Shown here piece after piece: positions 30,214 to 41,365 of a DNA stretch of 64,000 nucleotides; position 1 is the stretch's first letter; every line of letters starts with the position of its first letter. Position numbers and translations under genes: made by a program. The notes beneath the pieces were generated by a model, which worked only from the letters and a program-made list of their open reading frames with translations, was not told where the DNA came from and ran no database searches. The DNA comes from Pseudomonas sp. MM223 (GTDB taxonomy: Bacteria; Pseudomonadota; Gammaproteobacteria; Pseudomonadales; Pseudomonadaceae), in the NCBI GenBank assembly GCA_947090765.1, contig OX352322.1, positions 1,693,501-1,757,500 on the forward strand, written 5' to 3'.

Positions 30214-31623
30214 TTGGTTAACCCCCCCGTTAAGCAGGCAAGAATTGTGAATAGCGTTGCGCGAGTCCCCTCCATGGCCGCTTCAGGCGAAATTGACCTT
30301 TTCAAAATATTCCGTACTGTCTGGCGTAGGCGTGTGCTTATCGTTGCCATTGCGGGCGCCTGCGCGCTTGTCGGGGTTGCAGTCGCTTACAGCATTACGC
30401 CTGTCTATGAAGCGTCCACTACGTTAAGGCCGGTCGCTCTGAACCAGCTGGACGCCCTGAACCGTTCGAAAATCTATTCGTTGCCGCCGGGGGCGGCACT
30501 GAAGCGCGTCGGTGCAACACTGGACTCTTACAATGCCAGGTTGGACTTCTTCCGCTCCCGGCCCGATCTCATCGAGATTTTTCAGAGCGAAGGTCAAAGT
30601 GTCGAACAGGCGTTTGAAGAATTCAACCGCGAAGCACTTAGCGTAGTGCTGGCTGACCCGAAAAAAGCCGATGTATTGAGCGATTTTATCGGTTTGAAAA
30701 TGCGCTATGAGAAAGGCGTAAATGGCGCGGCGATCCTTAATGACTTCGTCGATTATGCCATTGAGCGTGAGCGTAGCCAGTTGTCCAAAGATATGCAGCT
30801 TATTCTGGCCAACCGTTTGGCAGAGGTGGACAAGAAGCTGAACTCCGCAGTGTCTGAATATGAAGCCGGGAATGAAAGCCGTATCGCCCGCCTGGAAGAG
30901 GCAGATGCGATCAAGCGTGCACTGCTCAATGATGAGCTCAAGGCCTTGCGCGTTCAGTTGAAGCTGCGTCGCGAGGCACGTTTGGCTGAGCTTGAGGAAG
31001 CTATCAGTGTGGCGCGAAGCCTCGGTTTGAAAAAGCCTTCCACCCCCTCCTTGATGGCTGATGAAAGCTCGGTAAATGGCAATGTCATTCGTACCGAGGT
31101 AAACGGCAGGCCGGTGCCGCTGTACTTCATGGGTACCGAGGTGCTGGAAGCTGAACGTGCCGCTTTGCGCAAGCGTTCTTCAGACGATTTTGTCGAGCCG
31201 AGAATCGGCCAGATCCGCAAGGAACTCATCCTGCTTTCGACCAACCGCAAAGTCGAGGCAATCAAGGCCCGGGCGAGCGAGGCGCTATTCCTTGAGGGAA
31301 TCGAAGGCCTTCGCGTGGAGCGTACGCGTTTGCAAGCCATCGATACTCAGTTGCGGGGGCTGCACCTGGTGGATATTGATCAGCGTGCGGTGCCCTCCAG
31401 CAAACCTGTGAAGCCACGTAAAGCGCTCATCGTGCTGTTTGCATTAGTCGGCGGCCTGCTGCTCGGAACAGTCGTTGCCCTGCTGCGAGGGGCGTTCAAG
31501 GATCATGCAAGGCAGTTGCGGGTACTTGAAATCGAGGGTTCGGCTCATCGCGTTCTACCCAATGAGCCGGTGCAGCAGAGCCATGCCCGGGTGAGTGAAG
31601 CCCCAAGCTTGAGCCCTAGTTGA
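30214..31623 (+). CDS. O-antigen chain-length regulator (Wzz-like), second, larger copy
   Basis: The frame from TTG 30214 gives 469 residues; GTG 30247 or ATG 30274 are plausible alternatives, as none has a strong ribosome binding site. Transmembrane helices lie at about 44-66 and 407-430, with PSSKPVKPRKALIVLFALVG before the second. The long periplasmic helices (KKLNSAVSEYEAGNESRIAR) are larger than in the first copy, suggesting a longer modal chain length, as with very-long-chain Wzz proteins. A 40-residue cytosolic tail follows the last helix. The two paralogues share the layout VARSIGL(E/K)KP near mid-protein. Confidence 0.87.
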   Translation: MVNPPVKQARIVNSVARVPSMAASGEIDLFKIFRTVWRRRVLIVAIAGACALVGVAVAYSITPVYEASTTLRPVALNQLDALNRSKIYSLPPGAALKRVGATLDSYNARLDFFRSRPDLIEIFQSEGQSVEQAFEEFNREALSVVLADPKKADVLSDFIGLKMRYEKGVNGAAILNDFVDYAIERERSQLSKDMQLILANRLAEVDKKLNSAVSEYEAGNESRIARLEEADAIKRALLNDELKALRVQLKLRREARLAELEEAISVARSLGLKKPSTPSLMADESSVNGNVIRTEVNGRPVPLYFMGTEVLEAERAALRKRSSDDFVEPRIGQIRKELILLSTNRKVEAIKARASEALFLEGIEGLRVERTRLQAIDTQLRGLHLVDIDQRAVPSSKPVKPRKALIVLFALVGGLLLGTVVALLRGAFKDHARQLRVLEIEGSAHRVLPNEPVQQSHARVSEAPSLSPS

Positions 31624-31899
31624 GTGATGCTAATTTAATGGCATTTAGGCGTGTATTTGGTTCGGAAAACTTCGATGGATTGCCGAAGCCTAACCGCCTA
31701 TGATTGTGGCGCCTCATTAATGCTAGCCACCGGGCCACTCCCTGGTCGTATGTGCGTAGGCGCTTTTTGCTCGGCAGTGTGGCCAATGCACGCTGCCGCC
31801 GAATGGATTCACTCGACTGACGAATGAATCGGAGAAGGTTCAATAACCCGTTATGCAGTCGTGGAAACGGGCAGGTAAATTCAAGGTGAGTTGGAAAGC
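31624..31899 (+). other. Non-coding stretch before wbpA
   Basis: About 275 nt with no recognisable gene. AAGGTGAG at 31883-31890 is the ribosome binding site for wbpA. An internal promoter for the biosynthesis genes is plausible but not identified. Confidence 0.4.
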
Positions 31900-34235
<2,336 letters not shown>

Positions 34236-34505
34236 GGTGCTAACTAACGGGTAGCGCTCAGGCGTTGCCCGTGACCAGTTTTCTCGGCGGGTTCGCAATT
34301 CAAAGGCATGGTCGTCGAACCCCTCGTGCGCAATTCATGAATTTCTCCGGCAGCGTTTTTTGTCATTGCTCCGATCATGAACGCCCGCTCACTATCGGGA
34401 CAGGCGCCACCTCCATGAGATCGGTGCTCGCTGATCTTGGCTATACGCCTCGATAGCTATGCGGTATGCGTACAGTCAACCTCAATCCAGTGTGAGTCTT
34501 GAACC
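34236..34505 (+). other. Gap between wbpB and wbpD where wbpC would lie
   Basis: About 270 nt hold no convincing gene; a 63-codon frame at 34265-34456 shows no recognised family. In the collinear P. aeruginosa O5 cluster the acyltransferase gene wbpC occupies this place, so the gap probably marks its loss. Confidence 0.5.
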
Positions 34506-35081
34506 ATGAATTACTCTCAGCATCCTAGCGCCATCGTTGATGAAGGCGCGCAGATCGGTAACGGCTCCCGAGTCTGGCACTTTGTGCATGTGTGTGCCGG
34601 TGCCCGTATTGGGGAAGGCGTTTCCCTGGGGCAGAACGTCTTTGTAGGTAACAAGGTCGTGATCGGTGACCGTTGCAAGGTGCAGAACAACGTATCGGTT
34701 TACGACAACGTGACCTTGGAAGAAGGCGTGTTTTGCGGTCCGAGCATGGTATTCACCAATGTCTACAATCCTCGTTCTTTGATCGAACGTAAGGATCAGT
34801 ATCGCGATACGCTGGTCAAGAAAGGCGCCACGCTGGGTGCCAACTGCACAATCGTCTGTGGCGTCACAATCGGTGAATACGCCTTCGTCGGGGCTGGCGC
34901 AGTGATTAACAAGGATGTGCCAGCATATGCCCTGATGGTTGGCGTTCCGGCCCGCCAAATCGGCTGGATGAGCGAATTTGGCGAGCAACTGCAATTGAAC
35001 GAGCAAGGGGAAGCCACCTGCTCGCACACCGGGGCCCGATACGTCCTGAACGGCAAACAACTGAACAAAATGGATGTTTGA
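34506..35081 (+). CDS. wbpD: UDP-GlcNAc3NA acetyltransferase WbpD (left-handed beta-helix)
   Basis: This is a 191-residue hexapeptide-repeat acetyltransferase. Imperfect repeats ([40 protein letters not shown]) form the left-handed beta-helix, and [16 protein letters not shown] near 155 is the usual end of the helix. WbpD acetylates the 3-amino group of UDP-2-acetamido-3-amino-glucuronate with acetyl-CoA in the cytosol. Its stop lies 2 nt before the wbpE ATG. Confidence 0.93.
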   Translation: MNYSQHPSAIVDEGAQIGNGSRVWHFVHVCAGARIGEGVSLGQNVFVGNKVVIGDRCKVQNNVSVYDNVTLEEGVFCGPSMVFTNVYNPRSLIERKDQYRDTLVKKGATLGANCTIVCGVTIGEYAFVGAGAVINKDVPAYALMVGVPARQIGWMSEFGEQLQLNEQGEATCSHTGARYVLNGKQLNKMDV

Positions 35082-35083
35082 GC

Positions 35084-36166
35084 ATGATTGAATTCATTGA
35101 CCTGAAAAGCCAGCAGGTACGCATCAAAGAAAAGATCGATGCTGGCATCCAGCGTGTTCTGAGCCATGGCCAATACATCCTCGGCCCTGAAGTGGCTGAG
35201 TTGGAAGAGCGGCTGGCTGCCTTTGTCGGTGCCAAATATTGCATTACCTGCGCCAATGGCACTGACGCGCTGCAGATTGTGCAGATGGCACTGGGCATCG
35301 GCCCAGGTGACGAGGTGATTACCCCAGGCTTCACCTACATTGCCACCGCCGAAACTGTCGCGCTGTTGGGCGCCAAACCGGTTTATGTGGATATCGACCC
35401 GCGTACCTACAACCTTGATCCGCAGTTGCTGGAAGCGGCGATTACGCCGCGCACCAAGGCGATCATCCCTGTTTCGCTGTATGGCCAGTGCGCCGATTAC
35501 GATGCGATCAATGCAATTGCTGCCAAACATGGCATCCCGGTGATTGAGGATGCGGCGCAAAGTTTTGGTGCCAGCTACAAGGGCAAGCGTTCGTGCAACC
35601 TCACGACTGTTGCTTGCTCCAGTTTCTTCCCGAGCAAGCCGTTGGGTTGCTACGGCGATGGCGGTGCAATTTTCACCAATGACGAAGCCTTGGCGACAGT
35701 GATTCGTCAGGTCGCACGGCATGGGCAGGATCGGCGTTATCACCACATTCGTGTGGGTGTAAACAGCCGCCTGGATACTCTGCAGGCAGCCATTCTCTTG
35801 CCAAAGCTTGAAATTTTCGAAGAAGAGATTGCTCTGCGTCAGCAAGTGGCTGGTTGGTATGACGTTGCGCTCAAAGAGGCTGGGGTCGACTCTACGCCTT
35901 ATATTGAGGCTGGCAATATCAGCGCCTATGCTCAATACACTGTACAGGTGGATGAGCGAGATGCAGTCCAGAAGCGACTGCAAGCTGCTGGCGTACCGAC
36001 TGCGGTGCATTACCCGATTCCACTCAATAAACAACCTGCTGTAGCAGATGAGCAAGCGTTGCTTCCGGTCGGTGATAAGGTTGCAACACGTGTGATGAGT
36101 TTGCCGATGCATCCATATCTGGACAAGGCTTCGATTGATGCAATCTGTGCAGCTTTGGCAAGCTGA
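35084..36166 (+). CDS. wbpE: UDP-3-keto-GlcNAcA aminotransferase WbpE (DegT/DnrJ/EryC1)
   Basis: ATG 35084 gives 360 residues (TTG 35078 is a weaker option overlapping wbpD). It starts MIEFIDLKSQQVRIKEKIDA. The PLP-binding ANGTDALQI is near 63-71, VIEDAAQSFGA near 152 and the Schiff-base lysine lies in SSFFPSKPLGCYGDGG near 185. It transfers the amino group of glutamate to C3 of the keto-sugar made by WbpB. It follows WbpD closely and shares the operon. Confidence 0.93.
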   Translation: MIEFIDLKSQQVRIKEKIDAGIQRVLSHGQYILGPEVAELEERLAAFVGAKYCITCANGTDALQIVQMALGIGPGDEVITPGFTYIATAETVALLGAKPVYVDIDPRTYNLDPQLLEAAITPRTKAIIPVSLYGQCADYDAINAIAAKHGIPVIEDAAQSFGASYKGKRSCNLTTVACSSFFPSKPLGCYGDGGAIFTNDEALATVIRQVARHGQDRRYHHIRVGVNSRLDTLQAAILLPKLEIFEEEIALRQQVAGWYDVALKEAGVDSTPYIEAGNISAYAQYTVQVDERDAVQKRLQAAGVPTAVHYPIPLNKQPAVADEQALLPVGDKVATRVMSLPMHPYLDKASIDAICAALAS

Positions 36167-36169
36167 CGG

Positions 36170-36361
36170 ATGCCCACAACTGCTCGGATCGACAGGTCAG
36201 TTTTATCGAGATCTGTTCTGGTGTTTGCCTTCAGTACTTTTTTCTGTGGGCGAACATCTATTGCATGCGCTTACTCGAAGGGTAATGGCTGCGTAGAGGA
36301 TCGCAGGCAGCTAGATTTCGCGTGCCTGTCATCCTATCAGTCAAGATATTTTAGGGTGTGA
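36170..36361 (+). pseudogene. Probable N-terminal remnant of the ancestral O-antigen polymerase wzy
   Basis: A 63-codon frame begins 3 nt after wbpE and reads MPTTARIDRSVLSRSVLVFA, continuing with one hydrophobic helix. From memory this resembles the start of the P. aeruginosa O5 Wzy (ARVDRSIL...VLLFAF). The wzy gene lies at exactly this place, between wbpE and wzx, in that cluster. The rest of a polymerase of over 400 residues is absent. The similarity is short and recalled rather than computed, so this is an inference; an unrelated small frame is the alternative. Confidence 0.45.
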
Positions 36362-36365
36362 AGCG

Positions 36366-37600
36366 ATGAGCGCTATTTTTATTAACCGTGTGGCTCGAGT
36401 GCTGGTGGGCACCCTCGGTGCGCAGCTGATCACCATAGGCGTTACCCTGCTGCTGGTTCGTCTCTATTCCCCCGCTGAGATGGGAGCGTTTAGTGCTTGG
36501 TTTTCGTTTGCGACCATTTTTGCGGTAATGGTGACAGGTCGCTATGAGTTGGCAATCTTCTCGACCAAGGCGAAAGACGAATTTCATGCCGTCATCAAGC
36601 TCGTTGTGTTCCTTACTGTATCAATTTCAGTGTTGGTGGCGGGTGGTCTCGTTTTGGTCGCGCCATTAATCGACGCTCTACCATCTGTCGTGCACGATTA
36701 CTGGCTGGGGCTCGCAGTTGTTTCGTTTGGGTTAGGCGCAAACAAGTTAGTGTTATCGCTTCTGACCTACCAGCAATCGTTTAATCGCTTGGGGGGGCGC
36801 GAGTCAGTCTTGCAGCTTGTATCGCTCTCGCTCAGGTCTCGGCGGCCTATCTTGTTGGCGGAGTATCGGGGCTTATTTATGGGCAGTTGTTTGGTGTCAT
36901 AGTGGCCACCGCGCTGGCGGCTATTTGGGTTGGCAAACCGCTTATCTCTGCCAGTGTCGCTGCGCCGTGGAGCGCGGTGAGGCAAAGCGCAGTGAAGTAC
37001 ATCAACTTCCCGAAGTTTTCGTTGCCGGCGGATTTGATCAACACGATTGCCAGTCAGATCCCGGTGGTACTGCTGGCGGCGAAATTCGGAGGGGAGAGCG
37101 CAGGCTGGTTCGCCTTGACCTTAAAAATTATGGGCGCCCCCATTTCCTTGTTGGCAGCGTCGGTACTTGATGTATTCAAGGAGCAGGCTGCCCGTGACTA
37201 TAGGGATAATGGCAGCTGTCGCAGCGTTTTCATCAAGACTTTTAAGCTGTTGGCGGTGCTAGCACTTCCCCCGTTTGTCGCGTTCTGGTTTGTGGGTGAA
37301 TGGGCTTTCGGATTCATATTTGGTGATGCATGGGCCGAGTCCGGCCGCTATGCCGTGTTGATGATACCGCTGTTCTACATGCGCTTCGTCGTCAGTCCAC
37401 TTAGCTACACAATCTATATTGCGCAGCGGCAGAACCTGGACCTGGTGTGGCAGCTGACACTGCTGGCCTTGACCTTTGCCTGCTTCACCTTCCCGGACAC
37501 CGTGGATTCGGTGCTGTGGTTCTACTCCATTGGCTATGCAATCATGTATTTCATTTATTTCTGGATGTCCTTTTACTGCACCAAGGGAGATGCCAAGTGA
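36366..37600 (+). pseudogene. wzx: O-antigen flippase Wzx, frameshifted in a poly-G run
   Basis: Two overlapping frames make up one polytopic MATE/Wzx-like membrane protein of about 411 residues. Frame one (from ATG 36366) encodes the first about 140 residues (LVGTLGAQLITIGVTLLLVR) up to FNRLGG. After seven Gs at 36791-36797 the homologous sequence continues in another frame (ARVSLAACIALAQVSAAYLV, then INFPKFSLPADLINTIASQI) to 37600. One added G or two removed would restore the gene. Wzx flips undecaprenyl-linked repeat units across the inner membrane. The break is real slippage, phase variation or a sequencing error. Its end overlaps hisH by 4 nt, so the second half remains under selection-like operon architecture. 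Confidence 0.87.
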
Positions 37601-38205
37601 TCGTTGTAGTTGATTATGGTGTTGGGAACATTGCGTCGGTGTTGAATATGCTGAAGCGAGTGGGCGCCAAAGCCAAGGCATCGAACAGCCGTGAGGATAT
37701 CGAGCAGGCGGACAAGCTCATTTTGCCTGGCGTAGGTGCATTCGATGCCGGTATGCAGACACTGCGGAGCAGTGGTCTGATAGATGTATTAAACGAGCAG
37801 GTGCTGAACAAGCGCAAGCCGGTGATGGGTGTTTGCCTGGGCAGCCAGATGCTGGGTAATGGTTCGGAGGAGGGCAGTGAACCTGGGCTTGGCTGGGTAG
37901 ACATGGATATCGTTCGTTTCGAAAAGCGTGATGGGCGAAAAGTGCCGCACATGGGGTGGAATGAAGTAAATCCTCAGTTGCAACACCCAATCTTGACGGG
38001 AGTCGATCAAGAAAGTCGCTTTTATTTTGTTCATAGCTATTACATGTTGCCACGGCATGCAGAAAGCACGCTGCTAACTGCAAACTATGATCAAGTCTTT
38101 ACTGCAGCAGTGGTAAAGGATAATATTTTTGGCTTTCAGTTTCATCCGGAAAAGAGCCATAAGTTTGGTATGCGGCTTTTCAAGAACTTTGTGGAGTTGA
38201 TCTGA
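37597..38205 (+). CDS. hisH: HisH-type glutamine amidotransferase of the O-antigen cluster
   Basis: GTG 37597 overlaps the wzx stop by 4 nt and gives 202 residues. It is a class I glutamine amidotransferase like histidine-pathway HisH: YGVGNIASV, LPGVGAFDAGM, nucleophile Cys in VMGVCLGSQML near residue 83, and His/Glu in GFQFHPEKS near 178-186. In the wbp system it feeds ammonia to HisF/WbpG for making the acetamidino group rather than histidine. GC is lower than in true his genes, consistent with a cluster-specific copy. Confidence 0.92.
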   Translation: MIVVVDYGVGNIASVLNMLKRVGAKAKASNSREDIEQADKLILPGVGAFDAGMQTLRSSGLIDVLNEQVLNKRKPVMGVCLGSQMLGNGSEEGSEPGLGWVDMDIVRFEKRDGRKVPHMGWNEVNPQLQHPILTGVDQESRFYFVHSYYMLPRHAESTLLTANYDQVFTAAVVKDNIFGFQFHPEKSHKFGMRLFKNFVELI

Positions 38206-38960
38206 TGGTCAGGAAGCGAGTCATCCCCTGCTTGTTGCTCAAAGATCGTGGTCTAGTCAAGACAGTGAAGTTCAAGGAGCCAAAGTATGTTGGTGATCCT
38301 ATTAATGCCATTCGAATTTTTAATGAGAAAGAAGTTGATGAGTTGGTCTTGCTCGATATTGAGGCTTCAAGGCTCAATCGTGAGCCCAATTACGAGTTAA
38401 TTGCGGAAGTGGCTGGCGAGTGTTTCATGCCCATTTGCTATGGCGGTGGGATCAAGACCTTGGATCATGCTGAGAAGGTGTTTTCTCTTGGGGTCGAGAA
38501 AATTTCCATCAACACGGCAGCTCTGGTCGACCTTTCTCTTATCCGTCAAATTGCCGACAAATTTGGATCGCAAAGTGTTGTAGGATCCATGGATTGCCGT
38601 AAGGGCTTTTGGGGAGGGTATTCGGTATTTTCGGAAAATGGTACGAAAGATACTAAACGCTCGCCAGTCGAGTGGGCTCAGGCACTCGAAGTCGCAGGGG
38701 TTGGGGAGATTTTCCTGAACTCGATCGATCGTGACGGTACACAGAAAGGTTTCGATACATCGCTGGTGGAAAGCGTTGTTTCCCAAGTACATGTTCCAGT
38801 CATCGCTTGTGGTGGCGCTGGTTCCACTTCAGATCTGATTGATCTGTTTGACCGCACAGGCGTTTCGGCTGTGGCGGCTGGTAGCCTGTTTGTTTTTCAC
38901 GGCAAGCATCGCGCCGTGTTGATCAGTTATCCTGATATTAATGTTTTGAACGCTGGGTAA
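38205..38960 (+). CDS. hisF: HisF-like (beta/alpha)8 subunit of the O-antigen cluster
   Basis: This is a 251-residue barrel protein starting MVRKRVIPCLLLKDRGLVKT. It has ELVLLDIEAS, ICYGGGIKTL and VIACGGAGSTSDL, the phosphate-binding loops of HisF. It pairs with HisH as an ammonia channel. As in P. aeruginosa O5, it is expected to deliver ammonia to WbpG. ATG overlaps the hisH stop by one base (TGATGG). GC and codon use are low for this genome, indicating transfer. Confidence 0.92.
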   Translation: MVRKRVIPCLLLKDRGLVKTVKFKEPKYVGDPINAIRIFNEKEVDELVLLDIEASRLNREPNYELIAEVAGECFMPICYGGGIKTLDHAEKVFSLGVEKISINTAALVDLSLIRQIADKFGSQSVVGSMDCRKGFWGGYSVFSENGTKDTKRSPVEWAQALEVAGVGEIFLNSIDRDGTQKGFDTSLVESVVSQVHVPVIACGGAGSTSDLIDLFDRTGVSAVAAGSLFVFHGKHRAVLISYPDINVLNAG

Positions 38961-39101
38961 TAAAGATTCGAGCTTTTGAGGCGGTTTGTCCTGAGGCGAT
39001 GCCCTTGCAGCCGATATACTGCTTTGATTGTCATACATGCTGCGTCTGCTGCAGGGTAGCCCCGTCAGACAGGCCGATGAAAACGCTTTAGGAGGTGGAG
39101 A

Positions 39102-40235
39102 GTGGTTAAGGTATGTTCGCGCTGTGTCATGGACACGTCTGACGCTGAAATCGTGTTCGATGACGCGGGAGTGTGCAATCACTGCCATAAATTTGACAAC
39201 CTCCAGTCGCATCAGCTTTTTTCAGGCATTGATGGGGAGCGGCGCCTACAGTCTATTATTGACAAGATAAAAAAAGAGGGTGCCGGTAAAGAGTATGACT
39301 GCATCATTGGTCTCAGTGGTGGGGTTGATAGCTCTTATCTGGCCGTCAAAGTCAAAGATTTTGGTTTGCGGCCTTTGGTTGTGCACGTTGATGCAGGCTG
39401 GAATAGTGAGCTAGCGGTTAGCAATATTGAGAAAGTTATTAAGCATTGCGGTTATGATTTGCATACGCATGTAATGAATTGGGAGGAAATGCGTGATTTA
39501 CAGTTGGCGTACATGCGTGCGGCAGTTGCTAACCAAGATGTCCCGCAAGATCATGCGTACTTTTCGAATATGTACCACTTTGCTGTGAAGAACAAGATTA
39601 AGTACATTTTAAGTGGTGGTAATCTCGCGACAGAATCTGTATTTCCTGATAGCTGGCATGGTAGTGCCATGGATGCGATTAACCTCAAGGCTATTCATAA
39701 GTCATACGGGGGGCGCAAGCTTCAGGACTATAAAACTATTAGTTTCGGTGAGTATTACCTTTGGTACCCATTTGTCAAAGGTATGCGTACCGTGCGTCCG
39801 CTTAACTACATGGATTACGATAAGCGAAAGGCTGAGTCGTACTTGCAAGAAGTAATCGGGTATCGATCGTATGCGCACAAGCATGGCGAGTCGATCTTTA
39901 CCAAACTATTTCAGAATTATTATCTTCCTAAAAAATTTGGCTATGATAAGCGCAAGCTGCACTACTCTAGCATGGTGCTTTCGGGGCAAATGACTCGGCA
40001 AGAAGCCATTGATAAGCTGGCAGAGCCACTCTATGACGCTAGTGAACTGCAAGCTGATATTGAATATTTTTGCAAAAAAATGCGTATTACGTCCGCCGAG
40101 TTTGAGGTGTTGATGAGCGCGGAAATTCACGACTATACAGACTTTGGTAACTGGGACTCGCGCAAAAACCTGATGAAAAAAGTGCAGGGCATAGTTCAGC
40201 GGGTGCTGGGGCGTCGAATCAATGTCTATTCTTGA
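39102..40235 (+). CDS. wbpG: N-acetyl sugar amidotransferase WbpG (PP-loop)
   Basis: This is a 377-residue PP-loop ATPase. The ATP-binding motif GLSGGVDSSY is near residues 69-78. The N-terminus has paired cysteines (CSRCVMD and CNHCHKF), a probable zinc or Fe-S site. It activates an acetamido group with ATP and, using ammonia from HisH/HisF, turns it into an acetamidine, as in ManNAc3NAmA of P. aeruginosa O antigens. The start is GTG 39102 with GGAGG nearby (39092-39096). The 140 nt before it hold no gene. AT-rich codon use shows a horizontally acquired origin. Confidence 0.92.
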   Translation: MVKVCSRCVMDTSDAEIVFDDAGVCNHCHKFDNLQSHQLFSGIDGERRLQSIIDKIKKEGAGKEYDCIIGLSGGVDSSYLAVKVKDFGLRPLVVHVDAGWNSELAVSNIEKVIKHCGYDLHTHVMNWEEMRDLQLAYMRAAVANQDVPQDHAYFSNMYHFAVKNKIKYILSGGNLATESVFPDSWHGSAMDAINLKAIHKSYGGRKLQDYKTISFGEYYLWYPFVKGMRTVRPLNYMDYDKRKAESYLQEVIGYRSYAHKHGESIFTKLFQNYYLPKKFGYDKRKLHYSSMVLSGQMTRQEAIDKLAEPLYDASELQADIEYFCKKMRITSAEFEVLMSAEIHDYTDFGNWDSRKNLMKKVQGIVQRVLGRRINVYS

Positions 40236-40247
40236 GTGAGGGGTAAT

Positions 40248-41360
40248 ATGGCCAAGATCGCTCATTTGTCATCCGTCCATTCTAGATATGATGTTCGAAT
40301 ATTTCAAAAGCAGTGCAAAACGCTGGCGAAGGAAGGGCATGAAGTCTTCTTTGTTGTCGCTGACGGTAAAGGTGATGAAGTTAAAGATGGTGTTACGTTT
40401 GTCGATGTTGGAAAGCTGAGTGGGCGGCTTAACAGGATTTTTAAGACCACCAAGGCTCTTTATCGGAAGGCTGAAGCTCTGGGGGCCGAGCTCTATCATC
40501 TTCATGATCCAGAACTCATTCCTATTGGGCTAAAATTGAAGGCTCGGGGGAATGCTGTGATTTTTGATGCTCATGAAGATGTTCCCAAACAGATTTTGGG
40601 AAAGCCATATTTGAACAAGTATGTGCGTGGGTTTGTTTCACGAATTTTTGCATGTTACGAGTCATGGGCCTGCCGGAAATTGGATGCGGTGGTGGCGGCT
40701 ACGCCATACATACGCGACAAATTTCTTTCCTTAGGGGCTCGTACTATTGATATTAATAACTACCCTATCATTGATGAGTTGGTGGTCGGCAAAGTCTCTT
40801 GGGCGGAGAAGCGGCGTCAAGTCGTTTATATTGGCGGCTTAGAGGAAATACGCGGTATTCGTCAGATTGTACAAGGCGTTGAATTGGCTTCGACCAATAC
40901 GCAGCTTTCAATTGGCGGTGTTTTCACGGAGAAGAGCTTTGAATCCTCGGTAAAGAGCGAGCGAGGCTGGAGTAAGGTGGATTTCCTTGGGTGGCTGGAT
41001 CGCGAAGGCGTTAAGCAACTACTTGATAGTTCGATGGCGGGCCTAGTGACACTTCATCCAACGCCGAATTACTTGGATGCTCTGCCTGTGAAAATGTTTG
41101 AGTACATGGCTGTTGGTTTGCCCGTTATCGCATCTGATTTCCCGCTATGGAGGGATATCATTGACTCTAGTAAATGTGGAGTCTGTGTGAATCCTTTGGA
41201 TCCCCAGCAAATAGCAGGCTGCATCGATTATCTTGTATCTAATCCAGTTGAAGCAGAGGAAATGGGCCGGAATGGGCAGCGGGCCGTGCTTGATAAATAC
41301 AATTGGGGTGTAGAGGCTAAAAAACTAAGCCAATTCTATACTGATTTGCTAAAAGGCTGA
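40248..41360 (+). CDS. wbpH: Glycosyltransferase WbpH (GT4-like)
   Basis: ATG 40248, after GAGGGGTAAT, gives 370 residues. It is a GT-B-fold glycosyltransferase: N-terminal [33 protein letters not shown] and [10 protein letters not shown], and the C-terminal donor-binding region [19 protein letters not shown] near 288-306. It lies in the wbpG-wbpH-wbpI order of the P. aeruginosa O5 cluster, where WbpH transfers a ManNAc3NAc-type uronate. Exact linkage cannot be read from sequence. It is a peripheral inner-membrane enzyme. Confidence 0.83.
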   Translation: MAKIAHLSSVHSRYDVRIFQKQCKTLAKEGHEVFFVVADGKGDEVKDGVTFVDVGKLSGRLNRIFKTTKALYRKAEALGAELYHLHDPELIPIGLKLKARGNAVIFDAHEDVPKQILGKPYLNKYVRGFVSRIFACYESWACRKLDAVVAATPYIRDKFLSLGARTIDINNYPIIDELVVGKVSWAEKRRQVVYIGGLEEIRGIRQIVQGVELASTNTQLSIGGVFTEKSFESSVKSERGWSKVDFLGWLDREGVKQLLDSSMAGLVTLHPTPNYLDALPVKMFEYMAVGLPVIASDFPLWRDIIDSSKCGVCVNPLDPQQIAGCIDYLVSNPVEAEEMGRNGQRAVLDKYNWGVEAKKLSQFYTDLLKG

Positions 41361-41365
41361 TATTT

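Noticed and set aside
34265..34456. 63-codon frame between wbpB and wbpD
   Set aside because: No ribosome binding site or recognised similarity; listed only as part of the gap.
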